A stretch of 64,000 bases of DNA from Brachionus koreanus. Taxonomy: Eukaryota > Rotifera > Eurotatoria > Ploima > Brachionidae. Location: the NCBI GenBank assembly GCA_016987375.1, contig PJRA01000198.1, positions 776,404 through 840,403 on the forward strand, given 5' to 3'. Position 1 is the stretch's first letter. Each line of letters starts with the position of its first letter. This document shows positions 12,743 to 24,961 of the stretch, one piece after another. The notes under the pieces were generated by a model, which did not search any database, was not told where the DNA came from, and was given only the letters and a program-made list of their open reading frames with translations. The position numbers were made by a program, and so were the translations under genes.

Positions 12743-14130
12743 GGAATTTTTTTCTTAGGGTCTAAAATTCCTTCTGGAAAATATATCAACTGGTGCAAAG
12801 CTTGTATCACCGAAATTTGGTCTATGCAGAGTTAAACAAAGTCTTAAAATAATTAATTTTTTGTTATTGAAAATCAAAAGAATGTTGATATCAAAAAAAT
12901 TTATTCAACTCGACTTTTAGATTTAGGCATCGTTTCAATTATGCTATTGGTGTACCTAAAATACCATTTCAAATTAATTGAGGATTTTTTTCAGTTTTTC
13001 TTCAAAATGTGAGTCTGAATAATCAAAAATAAAACGCTTTAAAAAAATTAATCTTTTTTCAACCATTAAATACTGGAATCAATAAAGACCATATGTTAGC
13101 AAAAAAATTGTATTTGATTAAAGCTATTTGATTCAAATTTTAAGAAATTGATAGAATTCTTAAGATTGGTTCTTTTAAAAAATGTTAAAAGAACAAAAAT
13201 AGGAACGGCAGAAGTTGCTAGATTAAAAATCCATCATTTTTTTTACAGCAAAATTTAATCATCATTTTGATAATAAATTTTTAAAAGTGAATGGTAAATC
13301 ACTCACAATAATGCCTTTTTTTAACCATATTCTTTTTATTTTATCTAGATTTCTCTTTCATAAATTTTTTTTTGATGTATTTGTTCATCTCTTTCGAGCA
13401 TGTTTTTGAAAAAAATTTGATTTGAACTATGCATTATTATTTACAGATAAAATCTAAGTATATAAACTAGTGTGTTAAGTGAAGTGTACAAGATAATTTT
13501 TAAAAAACAAAGCTTAAATGTAAATTAAAATTTTTATTATTTTTGAAACTTAATTTAAAAATCATACTCCAAATTTAAACTTTTGATAAGCTAAGTTAAA
13601 TATTCACGACAAATTTTGTATTAGGAAAGACAGAGCTCAAAAAAATTGGAGTATGCTACAGTTTTTTCATTACATAACTTGTAAATGATAAAATTAAATA
13701 TTCTTTTTTGATTTAAACGATAAAATTTAAAAAACAAATTTTTTTTAAAAAAAATTTCAAAATATAATAATATTAAAAAATTAATTCGTTAATTATCAAA
13801 TAAAAATTGGCAATATATAAAAGACAATTGATGACTAGAAAATAACCAAAACTTTATTATTATATTTAAAAGATTAGATTAAATCTTAAGATTATAAATA
13901 AATAAACACAAATTAAAATTAAAAAAAATTTGATTTGATAAAAAATCGGAGAACAAAATTTTACTAAAACTTTTATTTTGCAATTAAATTAATTATAAAA
14001 GACTAAAAGACTTTTATAAAGAAAAAAGAAATTCTCAAAAAGAAGAATAAACGAATAAACATGTCTAATTAAAATAATTCAAGTGAAAAAATAAAGAATA
14101 TAAATAAAAAGAAAATTCAAAAAAAGTAAA
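12743..14130. other. Intergenic, no gene seen
   Basis: About 1.4 kb of AT-rich sequence with no supported gene. The last 150 bp before 14131 are strongly A-rich and probably hold the 5' UTR of the following gene. Confidence 0.45.
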
Positions 14131-17100
14131 ATGGAAAAATTAAAAAAAAAATGTTTATTTTTAATATTTTACATCAATGGAATTCTAATAGGAGCAGAAA
14201 TTGGAACAAATCATCAAGCATTTTCCAAAAATGTGGAAAGAAGAGTGGACGAAATAGAAACAAATGAGATATTAATTAGAAAAAATGATATAATAAACGA
14301 AAGAAATAATTATTCAAATAAAACTTTTATAATATATGATATAAAAAAGAGCGTGAAAATAATTGAAATAAAAAATAAAGAAGAATCAATATCAAACATG
14401 ACAAAAAGAGAAATGATTAGAAAAGAATTAAAAGGAAAAAATGAGAAAATAACTAACAAAAAAGATTCAAAGAGATCTAAAGAAAAAAAATATTTTGAAA
14501 TAAGAAAATATGGAGATATACAAAATGCAAGAATAAATGAATTTGAAGAGACAAATGAATATCTAGAAGCAACTACTAATGAGATTTATAACGAATATGA
14601 GTTAACATCAGTTGATCCTGAGAATTTTACAGATGAAGAAGAAAATGAACTTGAATTAACAACAGAAGAAATAAGTACTGAATTTGAATTGACTACAGAA
14701 GAAACTGATTCAACATCAAATGAAACCATTGGTGATCATGGAGATACCTCACAATTTACGTATTCAACATCTTTAGAAGTAAGTGACAAAAATGATTCAT
14801 CATCGACCAATATAGACTCTACATCAAATGAGTTAAGTAGTCAATTTGAATTGACTTCAAGAGAGACTGATCCATTTTCAACAAGAATTACAAGTGATTT
14901 TGAAAATACAACTGAAAATCCATTTTCTACATTAACTGAAACAACCGACGAATTTATCACATCGACGACAATAGATACATTATCCACCCAAGATAGTATT
15001 GGTTCAAATTTTATTTCGGGAAATCGTGATACTTCTTATGGAAACTTTTTTTTGAATACCGAAAGAAAAATTTTTTTTTCTGATAATCTTAATTTTTTAG
15101 GTGATAATTTTCAGTCTTTTAATGTAATATTTTTTAGAATTTAAATTTAATTTTTTTTATTTTTTTCTATAGATTTTTAGGAATGGTTTTGTATCTTTTA
15201 ATAGTCGCTCAAACATTTTTTCTTTACCTCGTCCTTCAAATTCAATTTTTAATTTTAACTTTCCTATTATATCACCATTTTGGACATTTTCATCTTTCGA
15301 TATTGTAAATTTACTATTTTTTTTATTCTCCTTTTCTTTAATCTTTAAATAATTTTAATTTAGGAATCAGATATCAAATATGGATTTTATACTGATTTTA
15401 ATCAAGATCCCACAATATATCAGTTTGTTGATTCAATTTTACAAAGAAATTCTAGAAATTTAGACTCTTTTTTTACTGCTGAAATTATTCATTCGTTTAG
15501 CTGGATTAACTTAAAACTTAACTCCGATGATGTAATTTTTTTCTTTTATGTTTATTTTTAAATTTTTTTTTTTTTTTAGAGAATAACTTTTCAGCTTTTT
15601 ATTTGTATTTCAAACAGTCAGAAAAAGTCTTTTGCTATTTTCAATTATGTTAGAACTGAATTTAATCCCAATAGAAATGAAAATGTTTTTATCGGTTTTA
15701 CTAATGGTAATAACATATATATTACAAATAGTTTTTCTAAAAATGGTGATTGTAATGGTGAACCTAGTCTAATTTCTCAAAGCCTTGGAAATACTGAAAT
15801 TATTGGAATATTTACATATGACATAGGCTTTTTTGATTTAGATAAATGTTCAAAATGGTTTTTATCAAAAATCAATTCAGGTCATGAATCTGCAATTGCA
15901 AGACTTTCATTGTAATTTTATCTATATTTTAATTTTTTTATTATTTATTTATTTACAGCTTTTTTAATTGTCCGTCAATCGAATTTCTTATGTTTTTAAA
16001 TCCATTTTATTCTATTTTCAATGGAAGACAATGGCAAAATGCTAGATGCTACAAATTAAGAGGAAATATTTTCTTTGATTGGATAATTCAACAAGTTGTA
16101 TTGACTTTTTTTTATATTTTATTCTATTATTTATTTTAAAGTTTTGTTGCTATGATACACTTACGGGTTTTCTTATTCAATCTGGAAAAGATTCTGGTTT
16201 TGCATATAATTCACCAAATTTGGAAACTATAATTTCAGATGGGTTAAAATTTTAAATTCTTAAATTTATTTAAACCAGATTAGTATTTTTTTTTATTTTT
16301 CAGATTTGAATGCTGCAAGGAAAACAATTTAAAAAATTGCAATAAATTTTATCAAATTTATCCAAGAAATTTAGTTTCTAGAAATCCATTTTCATTTTTT
16401 ATTGGTTGGAGTGGTGGAGATCCACATTTTACCACATTTGATGGTCTATCCTATACATTTAATGGTCTTGGGAAATATATTTTTTCTCGATCGAAAAAAG
16501 GTCTATTCGAAATTCAAGTAAAAACAAGTCTATTGGAGAGTAAAGATGGGGTACCTAGAGGGACTATATTTTCAGGTTTTGCAGTTAAAACTGATCGATC
16601 AAGATCTTTCAACTTGGAATTAATGAATAGAAATTCAAATAGTCCATATATAAATCTTTATATAGATAAATCTAATCAGCACGAAATAGACTTTTTCAGA
16701 AATTTGGATTTTTTCAAGGAATATAGTTGTAAAGATGCTAATGATAAAATTTGTACAACCATTATAACATCACCAGAGAATACTCAGTTAATTTTTGATA
16801 ATGGTGTTAGTTTAAATTTTACAGTAAATACTGTTTCTTCAAATGATTCTAATAGTAATTCATGGATATCATGCACAATAAATTTTATAGAAACAGATAC
16901 AGAAATGTTTTTTGGTGACTTAGAGGGATTAATGGGAAATTTTAACAAAGAAGCAAATGACGACATCCAAGGAAGAGACGGCTCTAAGCCAAATAATTTC
17001 ACTGAACGTGAAATTTTCAAAGTATGCAATACCTGGGAAGTTCTTCCCGAAGAAGACCTTTTTGCCGGGCCAATTTCTTTGTCAAAATTAGAAAAAAATT

Positions 17101-19428
17101 CAAAAACATATGAACCACTTTTTATTGATGAAATCACGATTGATCCATTCATTAATAAATCTTGTGCTGGCAGCAAGCAATGTATTTTTGATGCAAGTGC
17201 AAGTGGAAATCTTGAGTTTGGATTAAAAACATCACAAGACATTAACCAAATTGACGATGTTATAAAGAATAAAGACTTAAACCCACCAATTATAATATTC
17301 AAGGAAAACAGTTCTAATATTAATTGGTATCAAAATGATACAATTAATGAATTAAATTTCGAAATAATTGATTCAAATAGTTTTAACTATTCTCTTGAAT
17401 ATGAGAATATTACAGTAGTTGAAATAATTACTGAAGGCGCTTCAAATATAACTATAAAACTGAGATTTAAACCTATAGAAGAACGTATTCCTGTAATTGG
17501 TGTTAATGCTTTTGATGAAACAAATTTGAATGCATCATTATTTTTTAACAATTTTAAAATTTGCAGCTGTCAATCACTAAGCTTAGATAATATTTGCTTA
17601 TTTGATCAAATAGAAGAATTGATTGACTCTTCCTCAAACTTTGTTAAATGTAGCTGTGACAAATATTATGAAGGAACATACTGTCAGAATATAAAAAATG
17701 GATGTGCTAATGGTAACATATGTAATCAATTTGGTAATTTCAATCAAACATGTGAAACATTGGCAGTCGAAGAGCAAATGTTAACAAACAGATCCTATAA
17801 ATGTGTTGGTCCATGTCCAAAAGGTTTTGTACCTGATGAATCAGGAACTTGTGTTGATGACCTTGAATGTGAAAAGGTTCCAGTCGTATGCAAAGACGGA
17901 TCAACATGTATTGAGTTATTAGGTTCTTATGAGTGTCAATGCAATGATGGATTTTTTTACCAAAACGATACATGTAAAAAAATTGATTTTTGCAAAACAA
18001 GTAAAAATACATGTGACTCGATTTGCACAACTCTTTTGACCGATGTAGAATGTTCATGCTTTCCTGGATATATATTTAATAATTCTATAAATTCATGTGA
18101 AAAAAGTAATTTGTTTTTTATTTTTAAAATTGAAAATATTTATTCAATTATTAAAAAAAGATTTTACAAGTACAAATTGTAATTGTCAACAAATTTGTGG
18201 CATTGAAAGAAATGGAACAACTGAATGTTTTTGTAGAAATGGATATCATTTAATAAATGAAACTCATTGCGAAGGTAAAACTTAATTTTAAAAATAGCAA
18301 AATTAATTTATTTAATTTTATATAAATAAAAGATATAAATGAATGCGAACTAAATAATGGTGGTTGTCCAGATATTTGTGAAAACAAAGAAGGATCATTT
18401 GAATGTAAATGCAATATTGGAAATTGGTTTAATGAAATAAGACAGAGATGTGAAAGTATGGTTTCTAATTTTTTAAGATAAATTTTGAAAAAATTTTTTA
18501 AAGGCTGTAAAAGAGGTTTTTTTGGTCTTAATTGTAATAGAACTTGTAATTGCTCTTTGAATTCTGTAAATTGCGATCCTATCAATGGTTGCATTTGCAA
18601 TAATGGATTCACGGGTCAATTCTGTGAAATAGAGATAGATGCTTGCAGAGGTAATTACAGTTTTGAACATTAATTCTTTTATCATACTATTTTACAATAA
18701 AACTATTTAATTTCGAGTGAATTTTAAAAATTCACAGTTAAATTCTTTTTTAAGATTTATAAAATTTTATTTAAGTTGATTTGAAACAAAATTAATTCTT
18801 TTTTTTTAAAAGATTGCTTAACTAAGTCTTTAAAGATATTTTTTCAACTTCAATCTTATTTAAATAAATGTTCAATATTAGTTCAATAGGAATCTCACAA
18901 TTTTAGTTCTTATTAGATTTTTTTTTAATATTTATTGAATGTTTTTCATTTAATTTTTTGACTGTTTTAGCTTCCCTTTTTTATTTTCAGCTAGAGAAAT
19001 ATTCTATCTAAATATTCGAAATATTTTACTTTATTAATAAAACTTAACTTAAGAACTATCTATAAAAAATTGTCGAAGCTCTCTCAAAATCTAAAACACC
19101 ATTCTGAGTTAAATTAAAAGTTAATGGTTTTACAGTGCAATAATATGACCTCATGCGCTCAGCAAGTCGTTAGTATTCAACACTGTAAAATATAATAATA
19201 ATAAAAGAAATCGACATTGAGGTAAAAAAAACTTAAAATATTAAAATATGTTAAACTTATATATGATTATAAGACAAAAACAGCATTTAAACGGATTATC
19301 GATAAACTGAAATAAACTTAATTGAAATTAAACAAAAACAAACATTTTAGTAACTGAAGTATAATCAAAGACAGCTACTATAGCGAGCCCTATATGGGTT
19401 TCGTTTACAGGGTAAAACCTGTCGTAGC

Positions 19429-19490
<62 letters not shown>

Positions 19491-19891
19491 TTCTTTACTT
19501 CTTGAATTGATAAATATATAGGAGAAAAGGAGTATTATAGGTTAATTTTAAAGTAAATTAAAAATGGTGATTGTAATGGTGAACCTAGTCTAATTTCTCA
19601 AAGCCTTGGAAATACTGAAATTATTGGAATATTTACATATGACATAGGCTTTTTTGATTTAGATAAATGTTCAAAATGGTTTTTATCAAAAATCAATTCA
19701 GGTCATGAATCTGCAATTGCAAGACTTTCATTGTAATTTTATCTATATTTTAATTTTTTTATTATTTATTTATTTACAAACATTTTAGTAACTGAAGTAT
19801 AATCAAAGACAGCTACTATAGCGAGCCCTATATGGGTTTCGTTTACAGGGTAAAACCTGTCGTAGCTTATTATTATTATTATTATTATTAC

Positions 19892-19931
<40 letters not shown>

Positions 19932-22446
19932 TTCTTTACTTCTTGAATTGATAAATATATAGGAGAAAAGGAGTATTATAGGTTAATTTTAAAGTAAATT
20001 GGGTTGTTTTTCGACAAATTTGCATGGCTAAAGAAGTGTCAAATGAATCTTATGTAAAATTTATTTTCCATTTTAATTACGAAATGAGAATTTTTTATAT
20101 TCTCTGTCTCGTAATTACTGGTATATGTTTAAATATTTGATAGCTTAAGAAAATTAGAAGAAGTTATAAGGTAACAATTGCATAATGGAATAGGATATTT
20201 AATATTCGAAACCTTCCTTTAATTCATCCATCTGTCAGTCAACCAGTGGAACAGAATGACTCAATCCTGACACGACATATCTTTCACTCAAATCAAAAAG
20301 TCGCTTGAGACTTCAAGTAGTTTAAAGTTAATTAAAGGTCTTATGATTCATTATGTTGGATGGGGTATCATATTTTAGAATCAAAATAGATCAGACTGTT
20401 GAATTTTGAAAAGCTTGTAATTTTTTAATGTTAGTTTCTAAAAATTAATTTTAATTAATTAGGCAAATAACTTCTTTGTTCTTTGTTTAGAGAGAAGACA
20501 TATACAATGGTAAAGTAAATATACATATACAATTGTTTCCTTTCTTTACTCTAAACCTTATTTTCTTATTTAGTGATTTGACATTAAATAAATTGACATT
20601 AATTTTGTGACATTAAATATTAATTAAATATATAAATTTTTAGAGGTCAACAGTTATTCAATAAAATAAAGGCCGCGTATTAAAACGTCATTTATTTTTA
20701 TTAAATTATTTTAAATTTTTTTTGTTATTTTAAAATTTATTCTGTTTATTTTTTTTAATCTATAGGAGTATTAGCTCGGTATAGTAAAACAAATAAATAA
20801 AATAAATTAGATTAATTTTTTTATGTAAAATTACTTAAGATGATAACTTTTAATTTTACGATTTATAAATTTAATTGACTTTTTTTTTCACAAATAAATA
20901 TAAATAAATGACTATTTGATTTTTTTTAATAGACGTTTATTCAAAATAAATGACACTTTTATATATTTTCTAAATAAACCCCTTACATAACTTAAAACTC
21001 TTATTTAAAAATATAACTGATAAATTCAAAAAATTACCATCTTTCAAATGAAAATCAATTGAAAATTTATTTAAAAAAAAATAAATATTTATTCATTAAG
21101 ACATAATCTCCAGTATTGGGTTAAATTGCCGGTCACTTTATGGTGAAGCAATCCTTTCTTGTGATTCAGGATATAGACTAATAAATGAAACATGTAAAGC
21201 CATTGATATTTGTTCTGATACCAATCCATGTAATCCTGAAGCATTATGTACTAGTGTTCCAGGGAATTTTACGTGTGATTGTCCAAAAGGTCTTTTCTAC
21301 AATTATGAATTAAGACAGTGTCAGGATATACGGGAATGTGTAAACTCACCTTGCAGAGAAAATGAATATTGTATTGAGAAAAGAGGTTATTATGAATGTG
21401 CCTGCAAAGAAGGATTTAAAGCATTATCCAATAACCAAACTAATCCTGATTGTATAGAAATTAAAAACCCTATTGATGATACCACAATTAAAGACTATAC
21501 TGTAAAGAATTCAATCAAAACAGGTATAAAAAATTATTGCAATCAAGAATTTTAAATTTATTTTTAAGATCCTGAGATTACCAATTTTTCAGAAGAAAAC
21601 TCTTTCGGATCGTCAAAAATAAATCAGGAATTAAAAAGTTCAACTATTTCGGACAAAATTTACGCAAAAACTTCGGTTAAAAATGATAGCATTTTTAATA
21701 CGACCAAAATCGATACATTTCCAGATTATTTAACAAATATTTCAGTAACAACACACCAATTTTTCTCAGATTCAGCAAATCTAACCAAATTTAGAATATA
21801 TCTGCAAAAAATTATCAAACTAGAAAGAATTGCAAGGTCGTCAACGGTGGATGCTAATTTAACAGGTTTGGAAACAGAATTATCGAAAATAATACCAAAT
21901 TCTATTTTCTACATTTACAAGTAATCTCCAGATAGATGAAAAAATTTAAATAATTTCTATTATATTTTAGTGATTCTTCTGCCATTTTTATTGATGCAAA
22001 TATTATAAAAGAGCTAAGTAGTATTGATGAAGTTGCTTCTTTTATTCAATCTGTCAACACCTCACTAACTGAGAAAGAGGATGTTTTGAAAAAAGCAACT
22101 CCAAGTGAATTTAGTTTATCTGTCGAAAAAAATTTCTTTTCACAAAGTAAAAAATCAATGGAAATATTCATTTTAAATAATGTCTTAAAAAATTTCATTT
22201 TTAGTATTCATAATTAAAAATGATGGAACCGAAACACTAGTGACTGATCCTGCTAGAACATCAGAAATAACAGATGATTTTCTATCAACAGTTGTTTCAG
22301 CATTCTCAAATACAACATTGGATTCGATCGAAACTTCAACGCCCATAACGACGATTAATTCAGCTAGTAGTGGATTATTTTTAAATATGGAAATCAGCTT
22401 ATTAACTTTGTTATTTAGCATAATTTTTAACAAAATTTTATTATAG
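14131..22446 (+). CDS. NIDO-AMOP-VWD-EGF extracellular protein, mucin-4-like, probably GPI-anchored
   Basis: Fourteen exons join in phase into 1746 residues: 14131-15123, 15173-15304, 15364-15531, 15580-15911, 15959-16094, 16142-16242, 16304-18105, 18161-18274, 18333-18455, 18504-18650, 21101-21523, 21569-21920, 21971-22146, 22205-22446. A signal peptide (about 1-25) is followed by a Ser/Thr/Glu-rich stretch to about 330, a nidogen-like NIDO domain (about 335-540), an AMOP-like Cys region with CCYD (about 545-640), a von Willebrand type D domain opening [13 protein letters not shown] (656) with GLMGNFN, and several EGF modules, one of calcium-binding type (DINEC). The tail is Thr-rich and ends in a hydrophobic run after SASSG, which suggests a GPI signal. 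MUC4 and related proteins share the NIDO-AMOP-VWD order. It is probably a surface or secreted adhesive protein. Twelve of the thirteen introns are 45-61 bp; intron 10 is 2450 bp. Confidence 0.88.
19338..19559 (+). repeat. Repeat unit A, copy 1, with TTA microsatellite
   Basis: About 90 bp of folded sequence containing nested inverted repeats (GCTAC...GTAGC, CCCTATATGGG, ACAGGGTAAAACCTGT) runs into a long TTA repeat at about 19429-19490, then a 69-bp unique end. The arrangement resembles the 3' end of a SINE or LINE with a trinucleotide tail. Copy 2 lies at 19776-20000. Confidence 0.75.
19560..19778 (+). repeat. Exact duplicate of exon 4 3' part plus intron 4 of the surrounding gene
   Basis: These 219 bp match 15739-15957 with no difference seen. 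They cover the last 173 bp of exon 4, its donor site and nearly all of intron 4, so they came from DNA, not from spliced RNA. The copy sits between two copies of repeat unit A. It has an open frame and a donor but no acceptor of its own. Confidence 0.9.
19776..20000 (+). repeat. Repeat unit A, copy 2, with TTA microsatellite
   Basis: This repeats unit A of 19338-19559 on the same strand and differs mainly in the number and one interruption of TTA units (about 19868-19931). Together with the exon 4 copy it gives a tandem duplication of about 438 bp period. Confidence 0.85.
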
Positions 22447-22569
22447 GATATGAATTTTTTTTAAAGCAATTAAAAATTAACTTAATACATAATAAAGATT
22501 TATAGATGTCTCAGTTAAAAATAAAATTTTCATTCATTAATTTAATTGTAGAAAGTGATAATTGATAAT

Positions 22570-22662
22570 TGACTAATGTGTAGCGATAAACTCGAGCCAT
22601 GCCAAGAAAGTCATCGCAAGGCCCAAAAGAAGCAACAAGATAATAATAATAATAATAATAGT
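22570..22662 (+). mobile_element. Possible 3' end of a retroposon with AAT tail
   Basis: The segment TAATGTGTAGCGATAAACTC, then a GC-richer stretch to GAAGCAACAAGA, ends in seven AAT/ATA units (about 22640-22661). Trinucleotide tails of this kind end many LINEs and SINEs. A related start, TAATGTGTAGCGACAAG, recurs at 23143. No coding part was identified. Confidence 0.4.
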
Positions 22663-22939
22663 TTATATTCTACGGTCAATTTAGTTAGATATACGCTAAA
22701 CAAATGAAGCGATAGTTTGATAGTTTGATATGAAAATGAAAGTGAGGGAATGTCCGATACGAATAGGCGCCAGTGTCTTGTGTTGACAAAACACCGAGAG
22801 CAAGAGTGACTCTGCATGGGACCTACATCCATTTACAGTGACCAACATCAAGGGTTCAATGATTGATGCAACCAGAAGTTATCCAAAGACTAAGAAAGTA
22901 TCTAGGAATTCTAGTTATTTTAAGTTATACTTAGGGTGA

Positions 22940-23217
22940 AGTTCGTCCGACGAAAGCGCTGCGAACACAACTCAAGCTTCTTCAACTACGGACAAAGAGA
23001 CAACACCACACAAAACTCTGATTGGCACAACAGAACATAAGTCAAAGAAATTTTCAAACCCGCACCGCGCGTGGTTGACTAACCAACATTCGAAGAATCG
23101 AAAAAAATTCAAATGGAACGACAAGCTGCAAGGAGGGAAGATAATGTGTAGCGACAAGTTGGATGTGACACTCAACTTTCGGCTTACACATTTTAGCTGT
23201 GATGTCACCAGCAAATA
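22940..23217 (+). other. GC-richer open frame without start codon, origin unknown
   Basis: From the TGA near 22937 a + strand frame stays open for about 90 codons to a TAA at 23215-23217. Its product is rich in Ser, Thr, Lys and Asn, and includes HRAWLTNQHSKNRKKFKWND. Base composition is clearly less AT-rich than the surroundings, which suggests a mobile-element fragment inserted next to the retroposon-like piece at 22570. No family was recognised. Confidence 0.3.
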
Positions 23218-23629
23218 AGCTATATTTTATTTGCTAAACGATAATATACTACTTATATAAAAATAGAAGAAATGCTTAAAAGAAAAAAGAAAGAAAAAAA
23301 ACACTGATAGCTTAGGATTCGTCTCTAAGCTTAGTCTTTTTTTATCAATTTTATTTTGCTAAAACTTTACTCAACCTAGGCCTAGAACTGCCGTTTTCGA
23401 AATATTGATTATTAAGATTCAAATTAATAAACTTAAATACATTAACACTTTCTCTGGGCTGACAGAACACATTATTGACCAAAAGTGATAAAAGTAGAAA
23501 TCACTATGTTTTTAAAAATATTTAATCTCCTTTAAGTTAATGATCGATGCAAAATATCATTACAATTCCAGGAATTTATTTCTAGATATTAAAATAAAGC
23601 TTTTTTTTTTTTCCTTATTCACTCCTTGT

Positions 23630-23765
23630 NNNNNNNNNNNNNNNNNNNNNNNNNNNNNNNNNNNNNNNNNNNNNNNNNNNNNNNNNNNNNNNNNNNNNNN
23701 NNNNNNNNNNNNNNNNNNNNNNNNNNNNNNNNNNNNNNNNNNNNNNNNNNNNNNNNNNNNNNNNN
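23630..23765. other. Assembly gap (136 N)
   Basis: A run of undetermined bases inside the LINE fragment on the minus strand. Codons on both sides (GSECWGMCESDKRSLNTFH on the right, generic sequence on the left) show that element sequence borders the gap. Confidence 0.99.
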
Positions 23766-24225
23766 GGCAATGTCTCAGGCCAGTGTATTCCCAAAATCCT
23801 TCGCAGGCTTCCAGTATGGAAGGTATTCAGGCTTCTTTTATCAGATTCACACATTCCCCAACATTCACTTCCGTACATCAGTGTTGCTTTTACTACAGAA
23901 TTGTACAGTTTGAGTTTTGTGCTCCCATTGTTGTACTAATGGTGCTTCCTAAGTAATGGTGATCGGGGTGTCCAATTTAGTGTTTATGCACATTACTTTT
24001 GTTTTGGCCACATTTATTTCGAGTCTAGTTTGTTTAGCAAATCTTGTATTTTCATATGCATATGTTCTTCTGTACTAGACATTAACACCAGATCATCCGC
24101 AAAGTCTAAGTCTTCAAGTTTGGTTGTTAAACCCCATTGTATACCCCTGGCATTTACAGTTGTTTTCTTCATTGCATAATCAATCACTATTAGGAATAGT
24201 GTTGGAGAGAGAACAGAAGGGTGTG
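23766..24225 (-). pseudogene. Non-LTR retrotransposon reverse transcriptase core fragment
   Basis: Read leftwards on the minus strand, the fragment begins with LSPTLFLIVIDYAM, continues to LEDLDFADDLVLMSS with the catalytic FADD box, then LLYGSECW-type sequence and FHTGSLRRILGIHWPETL before the N gap. This is the palm domain of a LINE ORF2 of the kind also found at 12500-12742. Some frames shift along the way (the downstream part reads in a different frame), so the copy is broken. No endonuclease or 3' UTR is visible. Confidence 0.82.
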
Positions 24226-24961
24226 TTCTCTCTCCAAAATAAAACTTTGATTTAATTTAAATAATTTTAATGTAACACATTTTAGATGCAGACTTGAAAA
24301 AATAAATGATTTTAAAAAAAATTTTATTTCACCCATTGAAAAGATCGATCTTCAAATTTTTTCCATTTTAATAACTTTTTTTATTTGAATTTTATTTTTA
24401 AATTTTTATATTTTATATATTTCAACTCAATCAAAAAGTCCAAAGGTCAATCACAATAGAGGGATGATTGAGCTCATTTATTTACAACTATATTTATAAA
24501 ATACTTTTTTTTTTACAATGGTTGTACTGGAGAAAAAATCTTCACCATGTTAAAAGATTTGTTTACGAGGTTAGAAGAAACTTAAATAGATTCATAATTA
24601 TTATTTTTTTTTATTTTCTTTTTTTCTTACTCTTTAAGATTAAAGTATAGCCAATTCATTTTGGATTTTCAAAAAATTTTCAAAAAAGTTTAGTATTGAT
24701 ATAAAAAAGCAACAACAGGAACAGAATATTAACATTAACACTGCCTTTGACGGTTCCCAGACCGGACGAGAAAAGAGGAGGGATGATGAAGATGCAAGCT
24801 CCTCGACCAGGATGTGGAGGCTTGCAAGCAGAAGCTGATGAAGGTCTGGTTTTTTTTAAATTTTCAACCTCAACTTCAGCCTTCACCGTGTTAATGTAAA
24901 TTATATTGAAAAGTCATCGATTGTCACTAATTAAAAAAACAATGATAAAGAATCCATATTT
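24226..24961. other. Intergenic; small GC-richer island at 24690-24890
   Basis: AT-rich apart from about 200 bp at 24690-24890, where a + strand frame reads roughly KKQQQEQNININ and continues for some 45 codons without ATG before a stop. It could be a mobile-element remnant. No gene is supported. The segment also serves as the 3' flank of ASNSD1. Confidence 0.4.

Larger units (their letters stand above)
18651..21100 (+). other. Long intron 10 (2450 bp) of the mucin-4-like gene, filled with repeats
   Basis: Exon 10 ends TGCAGAG in phase 1 and exon 11 resumes after ATTAAG at 21100 in the matching phase, so the intron can be spliced. It holds two copies of a unit with a TTA microsatellite and, between them, a copy of exon 4. 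The stretch 20001-21100 shows no further coding sequence. Confidence 0.75.

Noticed and set aside
16784..17302. 172-codon minus-strand ORF opposite the VWD exon
   Set aside because: It is a shadow of the + strand exon, whose frame shows conserved VWD motifs and matches in phase at both ends.
21113..21523. Exon 11 of the mucin-like gene starting after CCAG at 21112
   Set aside because: That acceptor gives the wrong phase with exon 10 and an immediate stop. The acceptor ATTAAG at 21100 restores phase.
22972..23214. 80-codon minus-strand ORF
   Set aside because: The + strand frame over the same bases is longer, and neither shows recognisable homology; no gene call was made.
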